This document shows positions 45,664-53,932 of a DNA stretch of 64,000 bases, one piece after another. The translations under genes were made by a program, and so were the position numbers. Source of the stretch: Kibdelosporangium sp040675465 (lineage in GTDB: Bacteria > Actinomycetota > Actinomycetes > Mycobacteriales > Pseudonocardiaceae); NCBI RefSeq assembly GCF_040675465.1, contig NZ_JBFAPA010000003.1, positions 434,001 to 498,000 on the forward strand, given 5' to 3'. The notes under the pieces were generated by a model, which was not told where the DNA came from, searched no databases, and was given only the letters and a program-made list of their open reading frames with translations. Each line of letters opens with the position of its first letter. Positions within the stretch are counted from its first letter, which is position 1.

Positions 45664-46562
45664 ATATCCCAGACGATCCCGACCGTCCCGGCCACGTTGA
45701 ACTCCACCAGGTGCGCCGACCCGCTCGGATCCGGCACCAGCTCGCAGCCGGTCCCGCCGCCGAGCCGCACGCAGCGCGCGGGCAGCGCGGTCGGGTCGAA
45801 CCGGGCCTGCAACACGTAGTCCCTGGTGGTCCGGTGAAACCGGCGGACGAACGTGTCCGACTTGGTGGTCGACTGGATCGGGTACACGATCCGGTACTCC
45901 ATGATGATCGTCTCACCGCGCGCGAGCGGGGCGTCGAACAGCAGCTCGCCCACCATCAGGCCGGTGTCCCAGTCGACGTTGAGCCGCCGCAGCCGGCAGT
46001 GCTGGCCGGCGATCACCTCGGGGATGCGTTCGGCGTGCCCGGCGTCCCAGACCAGGATCCACCGGTCGGCGCCGTCGTGGCTGGCCCGCAGCACCAGCCG
46101 GTTGGCCACCTCGGCGAGCCTGCCGTTGTCGTCGACCTCGATCTGGTCGTGCTGGCTCAGCCTGGTCAGCCGCCCGTCGGACGCCATGTCCACGCCACCG
46201 AGCAGCCGCTCCACCGCCGGTCCCCAGGTCTCGACCATCGCGCCGGGCCCTTTCGGGTGCGCCGCGCGGCCCCGGGGTCTGGGCGGGCCCAGCAGCGACC
46301 GCAGCGCGGCGGGCGGCAGGTCCAGCACGTCTTCGAGTTCGGCCAGCGCCCGCAGCGACTCCGGGCGTTCCGGCCGTCTGCGCCCGGACTGCCAGTTGCT
46401 GAGCGTCGGAACACTGATTGTTACGTCACGTAACCGCAACCGGTACCGAATGCGGTCAAGGGCCAGCCCGCTGGAGCTGATCGCCGCTCGCAATGCGACA
46501 TGAAAGGGCCCATCTGCCAACAACTCCGCCAACGCCCCCGGCGCTGCTTGGCTCGACGTCAC
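45660..46562 (-). CDS. XRE-like regulator coupled to the carboxylase fusion
   Basis: The 300-residue protein has an N-terminal lambda-repressor-type helix-turn-helix (VTISVPTLSNWQSGRRRPER within about residues 45-70) and a long C-terminal domain of about 200 residues rich in beta strands (RWILVWDAGHAERIPEV, GETIIMEYRIVYPIQ). I cannot name that domain; it may bind a ligand. GTG 46562 is chosen because a near-consensus promoter places the transcript start at about that codon, giving a leaderless message. The frame is open to 46610. Its stop overlaps the carboxylase start. Confidence 0.75.
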   Translation of the reverse strand: MTSSQAAPGALAELLADGPFHVALRAAISSSGLALDRIRYRLRLRDVTISVPTLSNWQSGRRRPERPESLRALAELEDVLDLPPAALRSLLGPPRPRGRAAHPKGPGAMVETWGPAVERLLGGVDMASDGRLTRLSQHDQIEVDDNGRLAEVANRLVLRASHDGADRWILVWDAGHAERIPEVIAGQHCRLRRLNVDWDTGLMVGELLFDAPLARGETIIMEYRIVYPIQSTTKSDTFVRRFHRTTRDYVLQARFDPTALPARCVRLGGGTGCELVPDPSGSAHLVEFNVAGTVGIVWDM

Positions 46563-46571
46563 CACACACAG

Positions 46572-46600
46572 AAAGTAAGCAGACGGGTTCGGGGTGTCAA
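46572..46600 (-). promoter_or_regulatory. Promoter of the regulator-carboxylase operon
   Basis: On the minus strand, TTGACA (46600-46595) and TACTTT (46577-46572) are separated by 17 bp. Transcription would begin close to the GTG at 46562, so the message is probably leaderless. Confidence 0.6.
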
Positions 46601-46746
46601 CGTTGTCCACCTTGTGGGCGTAGTGGTGTTCCGTTCAGCGGTCCAGACGAAAGTAGGTTTCGAGAACCACGAATCAACATTCCCGAGGATTCGCCACTAC
46701 GCATGAATTGTGTTCGCCCGCGGCCTTACTGCCACTACTGTCTGGC

Positions 46747-46777
46747 GGCGGCTCCCCTGCCGCAAAGGGGAGCCGCC
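46747..46777. terminator. 12-bp stem-loop before a small membrane gene
   Basis: GGCGGCTCCCCT / AGGGGAGCCGCC with a 7-base loop. It lies 55 bp before the small gene at 46832; it may stop upstream transcription or act as a leader structure. Confidence 0.45.
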
Positions 46778-46831
46778 ATTCATCCTTCGCCGGAGTTCTG
46801 CTGAATTCCGTATTTCCGACAAAGGAGATTC

Positions 46832-46996
46832 ATGAACCGCGGAACGCCATGGATTCGATTCCTGACGGCGGTGCTGGCCAGCTGGCCGGCGACATTACGG
46901 GCCGGCCTGCTGATCGTGCTGGCCACGCTCGCGATCGTGGCCATCGGCCTGCTGGTCAGCATCACAGTCGGTCCTGTTCAGGTTCATCGGTCCTGA
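46832..46996 (+). CDS. 54-residue membrane protein
   Basis: The frame starts at ATG 46832 behind a near-perfect ribosome-binding site (AAAGGAGATTC) and encodes MNRGTPWIRFLTAVLASWPA followed by a membrane helix (LLIVLATLAIVAIGLLVSI) and a short tail. It is too short for most gene finders. Its last 35 bp overlap the end of the convergent HTH gene. The strong translation signal supports it being real. A single-helix peptide beside HTH genes could be a toxin or a signalling peptide; that is a guess. Confidence 0.55.
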   Translation: MNRGTPWIRFLTAVLASWPATLRAGLLIVLATLAIVAIGLLVSITVGPVQVHRS

Positions 46997-47240
46997 GCGG
47001 CGGTTCGTCCAGCAGGTCGTCGAGGCCGAACTCGGGGCGCCGCAATGCCGCGGCGAGCCCGCGGACCAACGGTTCCAGCGCACCGGGCTGCGGTTTGGTC
47101 TCCCCGGTTTCCCATCGGGAAATCCGGAATCTCGACAGCCCGGTCCGCTCGGCCAGTTCCCGCTGGGTCAGCCCGGCCCGCTCCCGCCAGGCGCGGAGCC
47201 GGGCTCCACTGAACGGCAGGGTGAGCGGACGGCGAGCCAT
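46962..47240 (-). CDS. XRE-family HTH regulator
   Basis: The 92-residue protein has a classical helix-turn-helix (LRAWRERAGLTQRELAERTG and SRFRISRWETGETKPQPGAL). It is little more than the DNA-binding domain plus an acidic tail. It is divergent from another HTH gene, and twin 17-bp repeats lie between them, suitable for autoregulation. It overlaps the small membrane gene tail to tail. Confidence 0.85.
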   Translation of the reverse strand: MARRPLTLPFSGARLRAWRERAGLTQRELAERTGLSRFRISRWETGETKPQPGALEPLVRGLAAALRRPEFGLDDLLDEPPLRTDEPEQDRL

Positions 47241-47252
47241 GAGCGGACATTA

Positions 47253-47329
47253 GCGCCAATAAGCGCTCACAACAAATCGGAACGCGCACGCCCCGGAAAG
47301 TTGCGCTAATGTGCGCCAATGAGCGCTCA
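47253..47329. promoter_or_regulatory. Twin 17-bp operator-like repeats
   Basis: GCGCCAATAAGCGCTCA at 47253-47269 recurs as GCGCCAATGAGCGCTCA at 47313-47329, in the same orientation and exactly 60 bp apart; one base differs. The second contains the palindrome TGAGCGCTCA and covers the start codon of the gene at 47319; the first is 12 bp before the XRE start. Mutual or autorepression by one of the two HTH proteins is likely. Confidence 0.6.
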
Positions 47330-47702
47330 TGAGCAGGTTGAAGCCCGCCGGCGGCTCACACGCCTCGTGCACAGCGCGAGAATAGAACAAGGAATGCAGA
47401 TTCAGGATCTGGCCGAAAAGGGCAAGGTCCGCCTTTCCACCCTCCGCCGGGCCCTGAACAAACACGACACGCCGATATCCGCGGCAACGCAGCGAGGCAT
47501 CGAACGAGCCCTGGACTGGCCGGACAACGCGACCGACCGAATCCTGGCCGATCCGGCCTACGTCCCGCAGCCGATCATCCGCCCGCTGCACCCCCGGACC
47601 TCAACGGCGAACGACGTAATAGCGTTCCTGGACCGTTTCCTGGCCGAACAACCAACGGAACACCAAAAGCTCAGAGCCCTCCTGGACATCCGCTGGCACT
47701 AA
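47319..47702 (+). CDS. Small HTH-like protein divergent from the XRE gene
   Basis: The 127-residue protein starts MSAHEQVEARRRLTRLVHSA and contains a helix-turn-helix-like segment (GMQIQDLAEKGKVRLSTLRR, then ALNKHDTPISAATQRGIERA) and a proline-containing tail. An operator-like repeat overlaps its start codon. It probably binds DNA; its partner and targets are unknown. The gene ends 3 bp before the convergent NmrA-like gene. Confidence 0.65.
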   Translation: MSAHEQVEARRRLTRLVHSARIEQGMQIQDLAEKGKVRLSTLRRALNKHDTPISAATQRGIERALDWPDNATDRILADPAYVPQPIIRPLHPRTSTANDVIAFLDRFLAEQPTEHQKLRALLDIRWH

Positions 47703-47705
47703 CGC

Positions 47706-48485
47706 CTACCGGAACGCACCGACCGAGCGCTCCGCCCATTCACCGAACGTCCGCGGCGCCCGCCCGAGCACACGCTCGACATCCGGGCTGACCCGCTGCT
47801 CATCCGCGGTCGGCCTGCCGAGCAGCTCCAGGGTCGTCTCCACGAACGGCTCGGGCATGAACCGCAGCATCTGATCCCGCGCCTCGGCCCGGCTCTGCTC
47901 CGCGAACCGCACCGGCTCCCCCAGCGCATCAGCGATCGCCGCAACCTGCTGCCTGGGCGTGACGAGCTCCGGCCCAGTCAACGTGACGACGCCATTCAAG
48001 TCCCCCACCAGGGCAACCTTCGCAACCTCAGCAATGTCGGCCGGATCCACCGCGGGCAACCCGACATCCCCAAACGGCGCCGCAACAACTCGCTGCCCAT
48101 TGATCGACGGCGCCCATTGCAACGCGTTCGAGTCGAAATTGCTCGGCCGCAACACCGCCCACTCCGCGATCCCGGACCCGGTGACCGCATCCTCCAAATC
48201 CCCGGGATGCCGCCCGGTCCCCACCCCCTGCGAAGACAGCAACACAACCTTCCTCACCCTGGCCGCCACCACAACCTTCATCACGGCCGCCAGATCCCCT
48301 CCCGCCAGGAACTCCGCAGGCGTCATCAAGAAAACCGCCTCGACCCCATCCAGCGGCAAACTCTCCGGCCGCGTCAAATCCACCCCATCCCGCCTTGACA
48401 CACCCGTCACAGCCACCCCGGCTTGCTCCAAGCCACGCACCAGCGGCCGCCCGACATTCCCCGTAGCCCCAGTCACCAAGATCAT
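47706..48485 (-). CDS. NmrA-like NAD(P)-binding oxidoreductase (atypical SDR)
   Basis: The 259-residue protein opens MILVTGATGNVGRPLVRGLE and continues with VFLMTPAEFL, VLLSSQGVGTG and LRPSNFDSNALQW, the pattern of NmrA/NAD(P)H-binding proteins such as quinone oxidoreductase QOR2-like enzymes. ATG 48485 is chosen for its spacing to GGAG; 48488 is equally possible. It is divergent from an HxlR gene across a 12-bp palindrome, an arrangement in which HxlR senses redox or quinone stress and controls the oxidoreductase. Confidence 0.87.
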   Translation of the reverse strand: MILVTGATGNVGRPLVRGLEQAGVAVTGVSRRDGVDLTRPESLPLDGVEAVFLMTPAEFLAGGDLAAVMKVVVAARVRKVVLLSSQGVGTGRHPGDLEDAVTGSGIAEWAVLRPSNFDSNALQWAPSINGQRVVAAPFGDVGLPAVDPADIAEVAKVALVGDLNGVVTLTGPELVTPRQQVAAIADALGEPVRFAEQSRAEARDQMLRFMPEPFVETTLELLGRPTADEQRVSPDVERVLGRAPRTFGEWAERSVGAFR

Positions 48486-48537
48486 CATCCGCTCCCATCG
48501 CACTAGGTACGCGGCGAAAGCTACTATCCCCATGACA

Positions 48538-48549
48538 GTAGGTACCTAC
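48538..48549. promoter_or_regulatory. Candidate HxlR operator
   Basis: GTAGGTACCTAC is a perfect 12-bp palindrome between the NmrA-like and HxlR genes. A related half-site, CTAGGTACG, lies at about 48503-48511. HxlR-family sites commonly have a GTA-containing inverted repeat. Confidence 0.6.
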
Positions 48550-48566
48550 AGGAAAGCGGCCTCAAA

Positions 48567-48953
48567 GTGACCGAGCCCACACCCCCGGAACAGGCCTGCC
48601 CCATCGCCCCGGTCGTCGACCTCGTCTTCAGCCGCTGGACCACCCCCATCCTCTGGACCCTCAACGAACACGGCCGCCAACGCTTCAGCGAACTGGAACA
48701 CCGAATAACCACCATCACCCCCAAAGTCCTCACCCAACGGCTCCGCGCCCTGGAACGCGACGGCCTCATAACCCGCACCTACCACCCCGAAGTCCCCCCA
48801 CGGGTCGAGTACGAAATAACCCCCCTCGCCAAAACCCTCGTCCCCATCTTCAAAGCCCTCGCCACCTGGACCCCCAACCTCCAAAAAGTCCACACCGCCC
48901 GCCACACCTACGACCAAACCCACAAACCCAAGAAGGCCCACGACCGAAACTGA
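48567..48953 (+). CDS. HxlR-family transcriptional regulator
   Basis: The 128-residue winged-helix protein has the HxlR pattern CPIAPVVDLVFSRWTTPILW, then RQRFSELEHRITTITPKVLT, QRLRALERDGLITRTYHPEV and PRVEYEITPLAKTLVPI. The single N-terminal cysteine is where redox-sensing members carry theirs. It starts at GTG 48567, 17 bp after the palindrome. It likely represses the divergent NmrA-like gene and itself. Confidence 0.92.
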   Translation: MTEPTPPEQACPIAPVVDLVFSRWTTPILWTLNEHGRQRFSELEHRITTITPKVLTQRLRALERDGLITRTYHPEVPPRVEYEITPLAKTLVPIFKALATWTPNLQKVHTARHTYDQTHKPKKAHDRN

Positions 48954-49524
48954 GACATCGCCCTCACAAGGGGCACGCCCCCTGGCGCCAAAGACGCCTA
49001 TGACGGTCCGCGCCAACGGGCGCCCCGCGCTCCGGGCTTCCCGCCTACGGCGCCTCGGCGCCCTGCGCCTATGGCACTCCGCGCCAACGGCGCCCGCGCC
49101 GCTCCGCGGCGCTGCGGCGCCCATGGGGGGCTCGGCCCCCCCAAAACAATCCGAAAGGAGCCCCGCGAAGGTGCGAGCTTGCGAGCACCGACGTGGGACT
49201 CCCCGAGTGGACCTAACGTGTCAGCATAAGAACCAGGAAGTACTGGCAGATGGCCCGGAAGTGCATATCCAATCGGTGCGAACCCGCGCCTGACATAACA
49301 GCGGCACGTTCTCGTGCCGATGAGCGGGTGCTGGGACCGTCGTGGGTCATGAGGGCGCCGAGCCTGACACCCAATACTAAGCACTAAGACTTGATTCCGG
49401 AGAGAGAATGCCAGGGACATCACTAATGGCGCGGGTGTTTGGGCTCGCACATACCAATACATTTCGACCATCTAGCATAGAAGAATACGGCTATCCAATC
49501 AGAATCGACTGTTATCTCGACGGG
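48954..49524. other. Non-coding gap with GC-rich short repeats, left edge of low-G+C island
   Basis: The first 200 bp consist of short G+C repeats (GCGCCTATG, CTCCGCGCCAACGG and variants) ending in a hairpin GGGGGGCTCGGCCCCCC at about 49124-49140. After about 49,200 the composition shifts to more A+T and remains so to 57.2 kb. I see no gene in it. Confidence 0.5.
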
Positions 49525-50025
49525 TCATAGATGGCTATCTGACGACTTAAGCCAGCTGAAGAAATATTCGAGAAAGTTGCTCACATCAGCCTCACTTGAC
49601 AGCGTAACTTCAAGGTCGCCAACTCCTTGGTGTCCAACCTTACTTACATCACGTGCAGTTGGGAAGGTCAAGAACTTGTGGGGTTGCAAAGGAAGTGTGA
49701 CCACCACCTTTGCTGAGCGCACAACGACACAGAGAAATATCTGTGAGCGCTCACCACGGGTACTAGCAGTCACTCCTTGTTCTCGACGGAAACCAATGAA
49801 CTCCTTCCGAAATACATAATGCAAACCCGGATTCAATACGCGCAGATTCCAGTCAAGCGACTTGATAAGACTAGTTACATGCTGGTTTGATACGCTATAT
49901 ATACGCCGAAACTCGGCGCACTCCGTTAAGCCGTCTATATGCAGAACGTTTCTTAGGATTGCACTCGCGGAACGCCCTGATTGAAGAGTGACGGCATCTA
50001 GAAACTTACGAGTTTCCTTGTCCAT
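49525..50025 (-). CDS. DUF5655-like companion of the restriction-modification gene
   Basis: The 166-residue protein ends with a segment (KVGHQGVGDLEVTLSSEADV, SNFLEYFFSWL) resembling the DUF5655 domain found near restriction and defence genes. The N-terminal half (KFLDAVTLQSGRSASAILRN) is helical. It starts 3 bp after the stop of the large methylase gene, so it belongs to the same transcript. Its role is unknown. Base composition is low in G+C compared with the chromosome around it. Confidence 0.6.
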   Translation of the reverse strand: MDKETRKFLDAVTLQSGRSASAILRNVLHIDGLTECAEFRRIYSVSNQHVTSLIKSLDWNLRVLNPGLHYVFRKEFIGFRREQGVTASTRGERSQIFLCVVVRSAKVVVTLPLQPHKFLTFPTARDVSKVGHQGVGDLEVTLSSEADVSNFLEYFFSWLKSSDSHL

Positions 50026-50028
50026 TAC

Positions 50029-52716
50029 TCACCTTGGAGGCTTGAATGCTGCAAGAATTTCCTGCGCCGCTGAACTACCCAATTGCAACTTTGACTCGGC
50101 CTTAGTTCGCACGGCAGTTCGAGTATTCCTTGCATCCAATTCTGCATTCTCAGCGCGAGTTAAGTCGGCAATCAAAGTAGAACTGAGATTCTTGTCAGGA
50201 ACTGGAAGCATGAGTTTACTTGCCTGATCCCAAGTGATCCGAGTACGTCCAATTCCCGTAGCCAGGATCAGGAGCTCTGCACGCACCTCAGGTGACCTCA
50301 ACAAGGTCCAAACAACTTTGGGATCCATACCACTCACAGTCGTGCACACAGTATATTCGCTAGTAACCACAAGACCATCATGTTCCGGTGGCACGACACC
50401 AATCGCCCCATGAATAGCGTTGATGTGGCTGATAACTATGTCACCGGTCCTCACTCTATGCATTTTCTGGCCAGAGATGTCTGACGTCCAAACTTCGTCG
50501 CCAGCCTCGGTAAAACCATCGTAGCGGACTCGCAAATATGTAACTAGTTCATCAGATTCCGCCGTATCGATTACATCTTCCGGGCGGAGAGATATGCTGT
50601 TTTTAGGATAAACAGGCCGAATCAGCTCCTGCAGCGTCACGACGCTTAGCCCATTTTCCTCCCATTCCTTGACCCTACGGCCAGGCTGCATCAAGCACGC
50701 TTTAACATCCATACGATCACCGATGGCGCTAGCAGGCACCGCCCAAGGCTTCGCTTCTGGTTTGCCTTCGAAAAACTCCTCGTAGAGTTTACCTACACGT
50801 CTAATCTCATCAATGGCCTTCTTCCGATTAATTTCGTCGATCGGAAGTACTCGTTGTCTCGGCGGGTCATCTATCCCAACCGCGGTACAGTAATACATGA
50901 AGACCGCTGGCTGCTCTTCCTCCTGCGACAATCGTTTCTGTAGCATGATGACAGACGTCTTTACACGAGCCTGCGATCGCTGGAACGCATCGCCAGGAAG
51001 GGAAACGACGGCCCTAACCAGCCAGTTCCTACGAATCCAATCCCGAAGGGGCCGATACCGATTTGCGCCTAGGAGACTGTCGTCAATGACCGTTATGAGG
51101 CGACCACCAGGCTTGAGCAGATCATGATAACGCTCCAGAAACATAACCATGGAGCTGACTGTCGCAAGCGGCCTCAAGGATCCCCCCTTGTGGTCATAGG
51201 CCAGCTCGTAGTCATCAAGCAAAGTGCTTTCCGACGACTGCTCTCGACTATAGTCTTTTGCGAAAGGAGGGTTAGTCAGAACTACATCTGCGAGGCCATC
51301 AGATGCCTCTATCCTCTTCCGAAATTCGGTCTTTTCTTGGCGGATCTCAGGAGAATCTGTGGACCCCGAGCGGACCTTTTTATCGAGAGCATCAAGTTGA
51401 TAGATGCTGCTTCCCCCATCGCCATGGAGATACATATTAATCCGAGCGATTCTGGCCAAAGCCGGATCTCTGGCGACGTCCACACCAATGAGACACTCGG
51501 TCGCGACCCGAGCACGCAGTTCTTCGCGCTGCTTATTCGAAAGCGAGGAATTCTGCTCGATTTTACTCCACATAGCAGCAAGGGCCTCGATAAGAAAGCC
51601 GCCCGTCCCACAACAGGCATCCATCACGACGTCAACGCGCTTAGGTCCAACATCCAGGTTGGCAAGTCCCACAGCAAGTTTTACGACGCTGCGCGGTGTG
51701 AAATACTGTCCAAGCGCTTTCCCTCGCAGGGTCGAGTTCAAGAAGGTCTCGAACATCCTCCCATTCAAGTCAGCGTCAATGCTAATCAAGTCAATATTTT
51801 GAAACCGTTCTGCAATCGCCTTAATAGTGTCTGGCGATATGTTGAGCCGTTCTCCAGGATTAAAGATGCGTTTCTTCTTGCCTTCTCTGATCTCTGTCTC
51901 AAAGTTTGACAGAAGGTCCTGGAACAGGATGGAATCAAGCGGATTCGATGTATCCTTCTCTCGGATCTCAATCCACCTTCGAGAAAAGCGCACCTCGTCG
52001 ATCGGTACAGTGACCTGATCCTCTTCTTCTATGGCGTTCGCCGAAGAATGTACGTCCCGGTCGGAGAGAAGCTTCAGGAATACTATTTTGACGAACTCCA
52101 TGAAAGCTGCCGCATAGCTGAGATGCTCCCGCTTATAAATCTGACGGTGAGCCCAAGCAAAATCGGCATTCAGCTCGGATACCGTCTTACGACGGAGTAC
52201 AAATCGATCTGTTTGCTGCATGTTGCGCTGGCTCGGCCTTACGCGAAGCGCGGTCGAACTCAATATCGCCCGAATCCGATCGTACTGTTGGTTGCCGTCG
52301 ACGAAATGGTGGAAACTTGCTTCTACGAGAGGCTTTCCACTGTCCCATCGGTACAAACGAGTCGTGACACCGTTCGTTAGCAGGAAGTACTCGACAGGGT
52401 TCTCCGCATGCTCCTTATTGAGCTCGAGGCAATAACTTGAACATTGCGATACCCAGTCATCGAGATTCTCGTCGACCGCTTTAGCCTCACAGATCCAGCG
52501 CACTTTCCCCCCGACTAGCATAGCGTAGTCAGGACGGTACTTGACTTTCTTGCGACCCAGGCTAATTGCGAGCTCGTCGAGTGCGACTTTCGGTCGAATG
52601 TTCTTATCGACATATCCAAGGTCGGACAGCAAGCGGTTGACAAAGAACTGTTCCACGGTGGCTTCGTTGCTTAGATCGGACAGACGGCCGAACTTGTTCT
52701 CCGCGGTGGTGCTCAC
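50029..52716 (-). CDS. Single-chain restriction-methylation-specificity enzyme
   Basis: The 895-residue protein joins three parts: an N-terminal nuclease domain of the HsdR_N type (YRPDYAMLVGGKVRWICEAKA, giving the D...EAK catalytic set), a gamma-class N6-adenine methylase (GQYFTPRSVVKLAVGL, MDACCGTGGFL, DVVLTNPPFAKDYSREQ), and a C-terminal specificity region resembling half an HsdS (VKEWEENGLSVVTLQELI onward, ending KLMLPVPDKNL). This is the layout of type IIG / RMS enzymes that cut and methylate DNA without other subunits. GTG 52716 follows GGGAGCGCA. The gene heads an apparent two-gene defence unit. Confidence 0.85.
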   Translation of the reverse strand: MSTTAENKFGRLSDLSNEATVEQFFVNRLLSDLGYVDKNIRPKVALDELAISLGRKKVKYRPDYAMLVGGKVRWICEAKAVDENLDDWVSQCSSYCLELNKEHAENPVEYFLLTNGVTTRLYRWDSGKPLVEASFHHFVDGNQQYDRIRAILSSTALRVRPSQRNMQQTDRFVLRRKTVSELNADFAWAHRQIYKREHLSYAAAFMEFVKIVFLKLLSDRDVHSSANAIEEEDQVTVPIDEVRFSRRWIEIREKDTSNPLDSILFQDLLSNFETEIREGKKKRIFNPGERLNISPDTIKAIAERFQNIDLISIDADLNGRMFETFLNSTLRGKALGQYFTPRSVVKLAVGLANLDVGPKRVDVVMDACCGTGGFLIEALAAMWSKIEQNSSLSNKQREELRARVATECLIGVDVARDPALARIARINMYLHGDGGSSIYQLDALDKKVRSGSTDSPEIRQEKTEFRKRIEASDGLADVVLTNPPFAKDYSREQSSESTLLDDYELAYDHKGGSLRPLATVSSMVMFLERYHDLLKPGGRLITVIDDSLLGANRYRPLRDWIRRNWLVRAVVSLPGDAFQRSQARVKTSVIMLQKRLSQEEEQPAVFMYYCTAVGIDDPPRQRVLPIDEINRKKAIDEIRRVGKLYEEFFEGKPEAKPWAVPASAIGDRMDVKACLMQPGRRVKEWEENGLSVVTLQELIRPVYPKNSISLRPEDVIDTAESDELVTYLRVRYDGFTEAGDEVWTSDISGQKMHRVRTGDIVISHINAIHGAIGVVPPEHDGLVVTSEYTVCTTVSGMDPKVVWTLLRSPEVRAELLILATGIGRTRITWDQASKLMLPVPDKNLSSTLIADLTRAENAELDARNTRTAVRTKAESKLQLGSSAAQEILAAFKPPR

Positions 52717-53008
52717 TGCGCTCCCTGCTCGCTGACGCAAATTGACTGAGCGATGGTATCATCCGCGCACTTCGGCGCTTGGATTACCCCCTCCGGCGTG
52801 TCGTGCATCGTAGACATCTCATCGACCTTCGGGTATGCCTAGAAGGTCATGAGCCCAAGTGAGTGAACCCTCTCAACTGGTAGTAGTCCATGATTGAGGG
52901 CACTTGGGAATGTGCAGTTCCTCCTAAGTCACACAGTCGTGCCGGTGTGGGTGGCCAGACTCTGCCAGCCACACCGTTACGACTGGTACCAGTCCGCAGG
53001 CCGGTGGT
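52717..53008. other. Intergenic region with hairpin
   Basis: No gene is seen. A stem-loop at 52944-52977 (CGGTGTGG, one mismatch, TGGC paired with GCCA and CCACACCG) lies beyond the end of the methyltransferase gene and may terminate that operon. The rest should hold the promoter of the restriction gene. Confidence 0.45.
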
Positions 53009-53932
53009 CTACAACCGGACGATCGAGTACGTGAAGCATCCCGGAGCAACGGCCACCATGCCATCCTGGGTGTGCTCGTCGAGGCCCGCCTGCAAGTTGG
53101 CAAGGACGTCTACCAACCGGTCGTGACTGTTGAAGATTCCTTCCATGTGGAAGTTCATGAAAACTTCCAAAGCGTGGTCGACAGAGTCATATTCAATTGG
53201 ATCACCCTCGTGATGGGTGCAATTGAAGGCGATGTATCCCTCGTCCTGCGCCCGCGTAAGAACCTCGTCCAGGATAATCTTCGAGGGAGTTTGCCCGGAC
53301 ACCTCATAATCAGGGTCCGCGTCCTGCCAGAGCAGTTTCCGCCACGGATTGATCAGCTTCTGCTCGGGAGACTGGATGTCATAGTGGATGAGGAAGGCAG
53401 ATGCGCCGGGAGCCATGCGATGAGTGATCAACTTCTCGATGGCCCCTCGCACCCTGCTCTCCGCAGCTGCGCGACCGTCGCGCAACATGTGTTGGTGAAC
53501 AGAGTGGGAAAGATTCCACAGGCTGACGATCACATCGTATTCCGAAGTAGCGCCACGCAGGTAGTTGAGGCTGTCGGACTGATAGACATTCAAGTTCGGA
53601 GACTGTTGCTGGAACCGCCCTCGGCAGAAGTCGACCATCTGCGGACTAAGGTCGACGAGGTCGACCGCTGCCGGGTCTGACATTTCTCGGAACAGAACGT
53701 CTGTGGCACGTCCCGAGCCGCATCCCAACTCAAGCACCCTCATTCCGTCACGTGCTTGGAGGCCCCGAAGGAAGGAGGCGAGTAGATCGAGGTCCGAGTA
53801 ACCGCCAAACGAATACTCCGGCAGCAGCTGATCGTAGTACTCAGGCCTGAGATAGTCAGAATGCCTATTGGGCGCGCGAAGTAGCCACGGATAGGCTTCG
53901 TGTAACGCTTGCAAATCTGGCTGAATGTTCAT
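53009..53932 (-). CDS. Class I SAM-dependent methyltransferase
   Basis: The 307-residue protein has the SAM motif MRVLELGCGSGRATDVLF, the acidic strand end AVDLVDLSPQMVDFCRG and YDVIVSLWNLSHSVH. The C-terminal 130 residues (LITHRMAPGASAFLIHYDIQ onward) are unusual for small-molecule methyltransferases. ATG 53932 overlaps the stop of the nucleotidyltransferase gene (ATGA). It is the last gene of the decarboxylase operon. The substrate is unknown; it may act on the product of the decarboxylase or on what the nucleotidyltransferase modifies. Confidence 0.8.
   Translation of the reverse strand: MNIQPDLQALHEAYPWLLRAPNRHSDYLRPEYYDQLLPEYSFGGYSDLDLLASFLRGLQARDGMRVLELGCGSGRATDVLFREMSDPAAVDLVDLSPQMVDFCRGRFQQQSPNLNVYQSDSLNYLRGATSEYDVIVSLWNLSHSVHQHMLRDGRAAAESRVRGAIEKLITHRMAPGASAFLIHYDIQSPEQKLINPWRKLLWQDADPDYEVSGQTPSKIILDEVLTRAQDEGYIAFNCTHHEGDPIEYDSVDHALEVFMNFHMEGIFNSHDRLVDVLANLQAGLDEHTQDGMVAVAPGCFTYSIVRL

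Noticed and set aside
48960..49140. CRISPR-like array in the GC-rich short repeats
   Set aside because: Repeat units are short, unequal and without regular spacers; no cas genes nearby.
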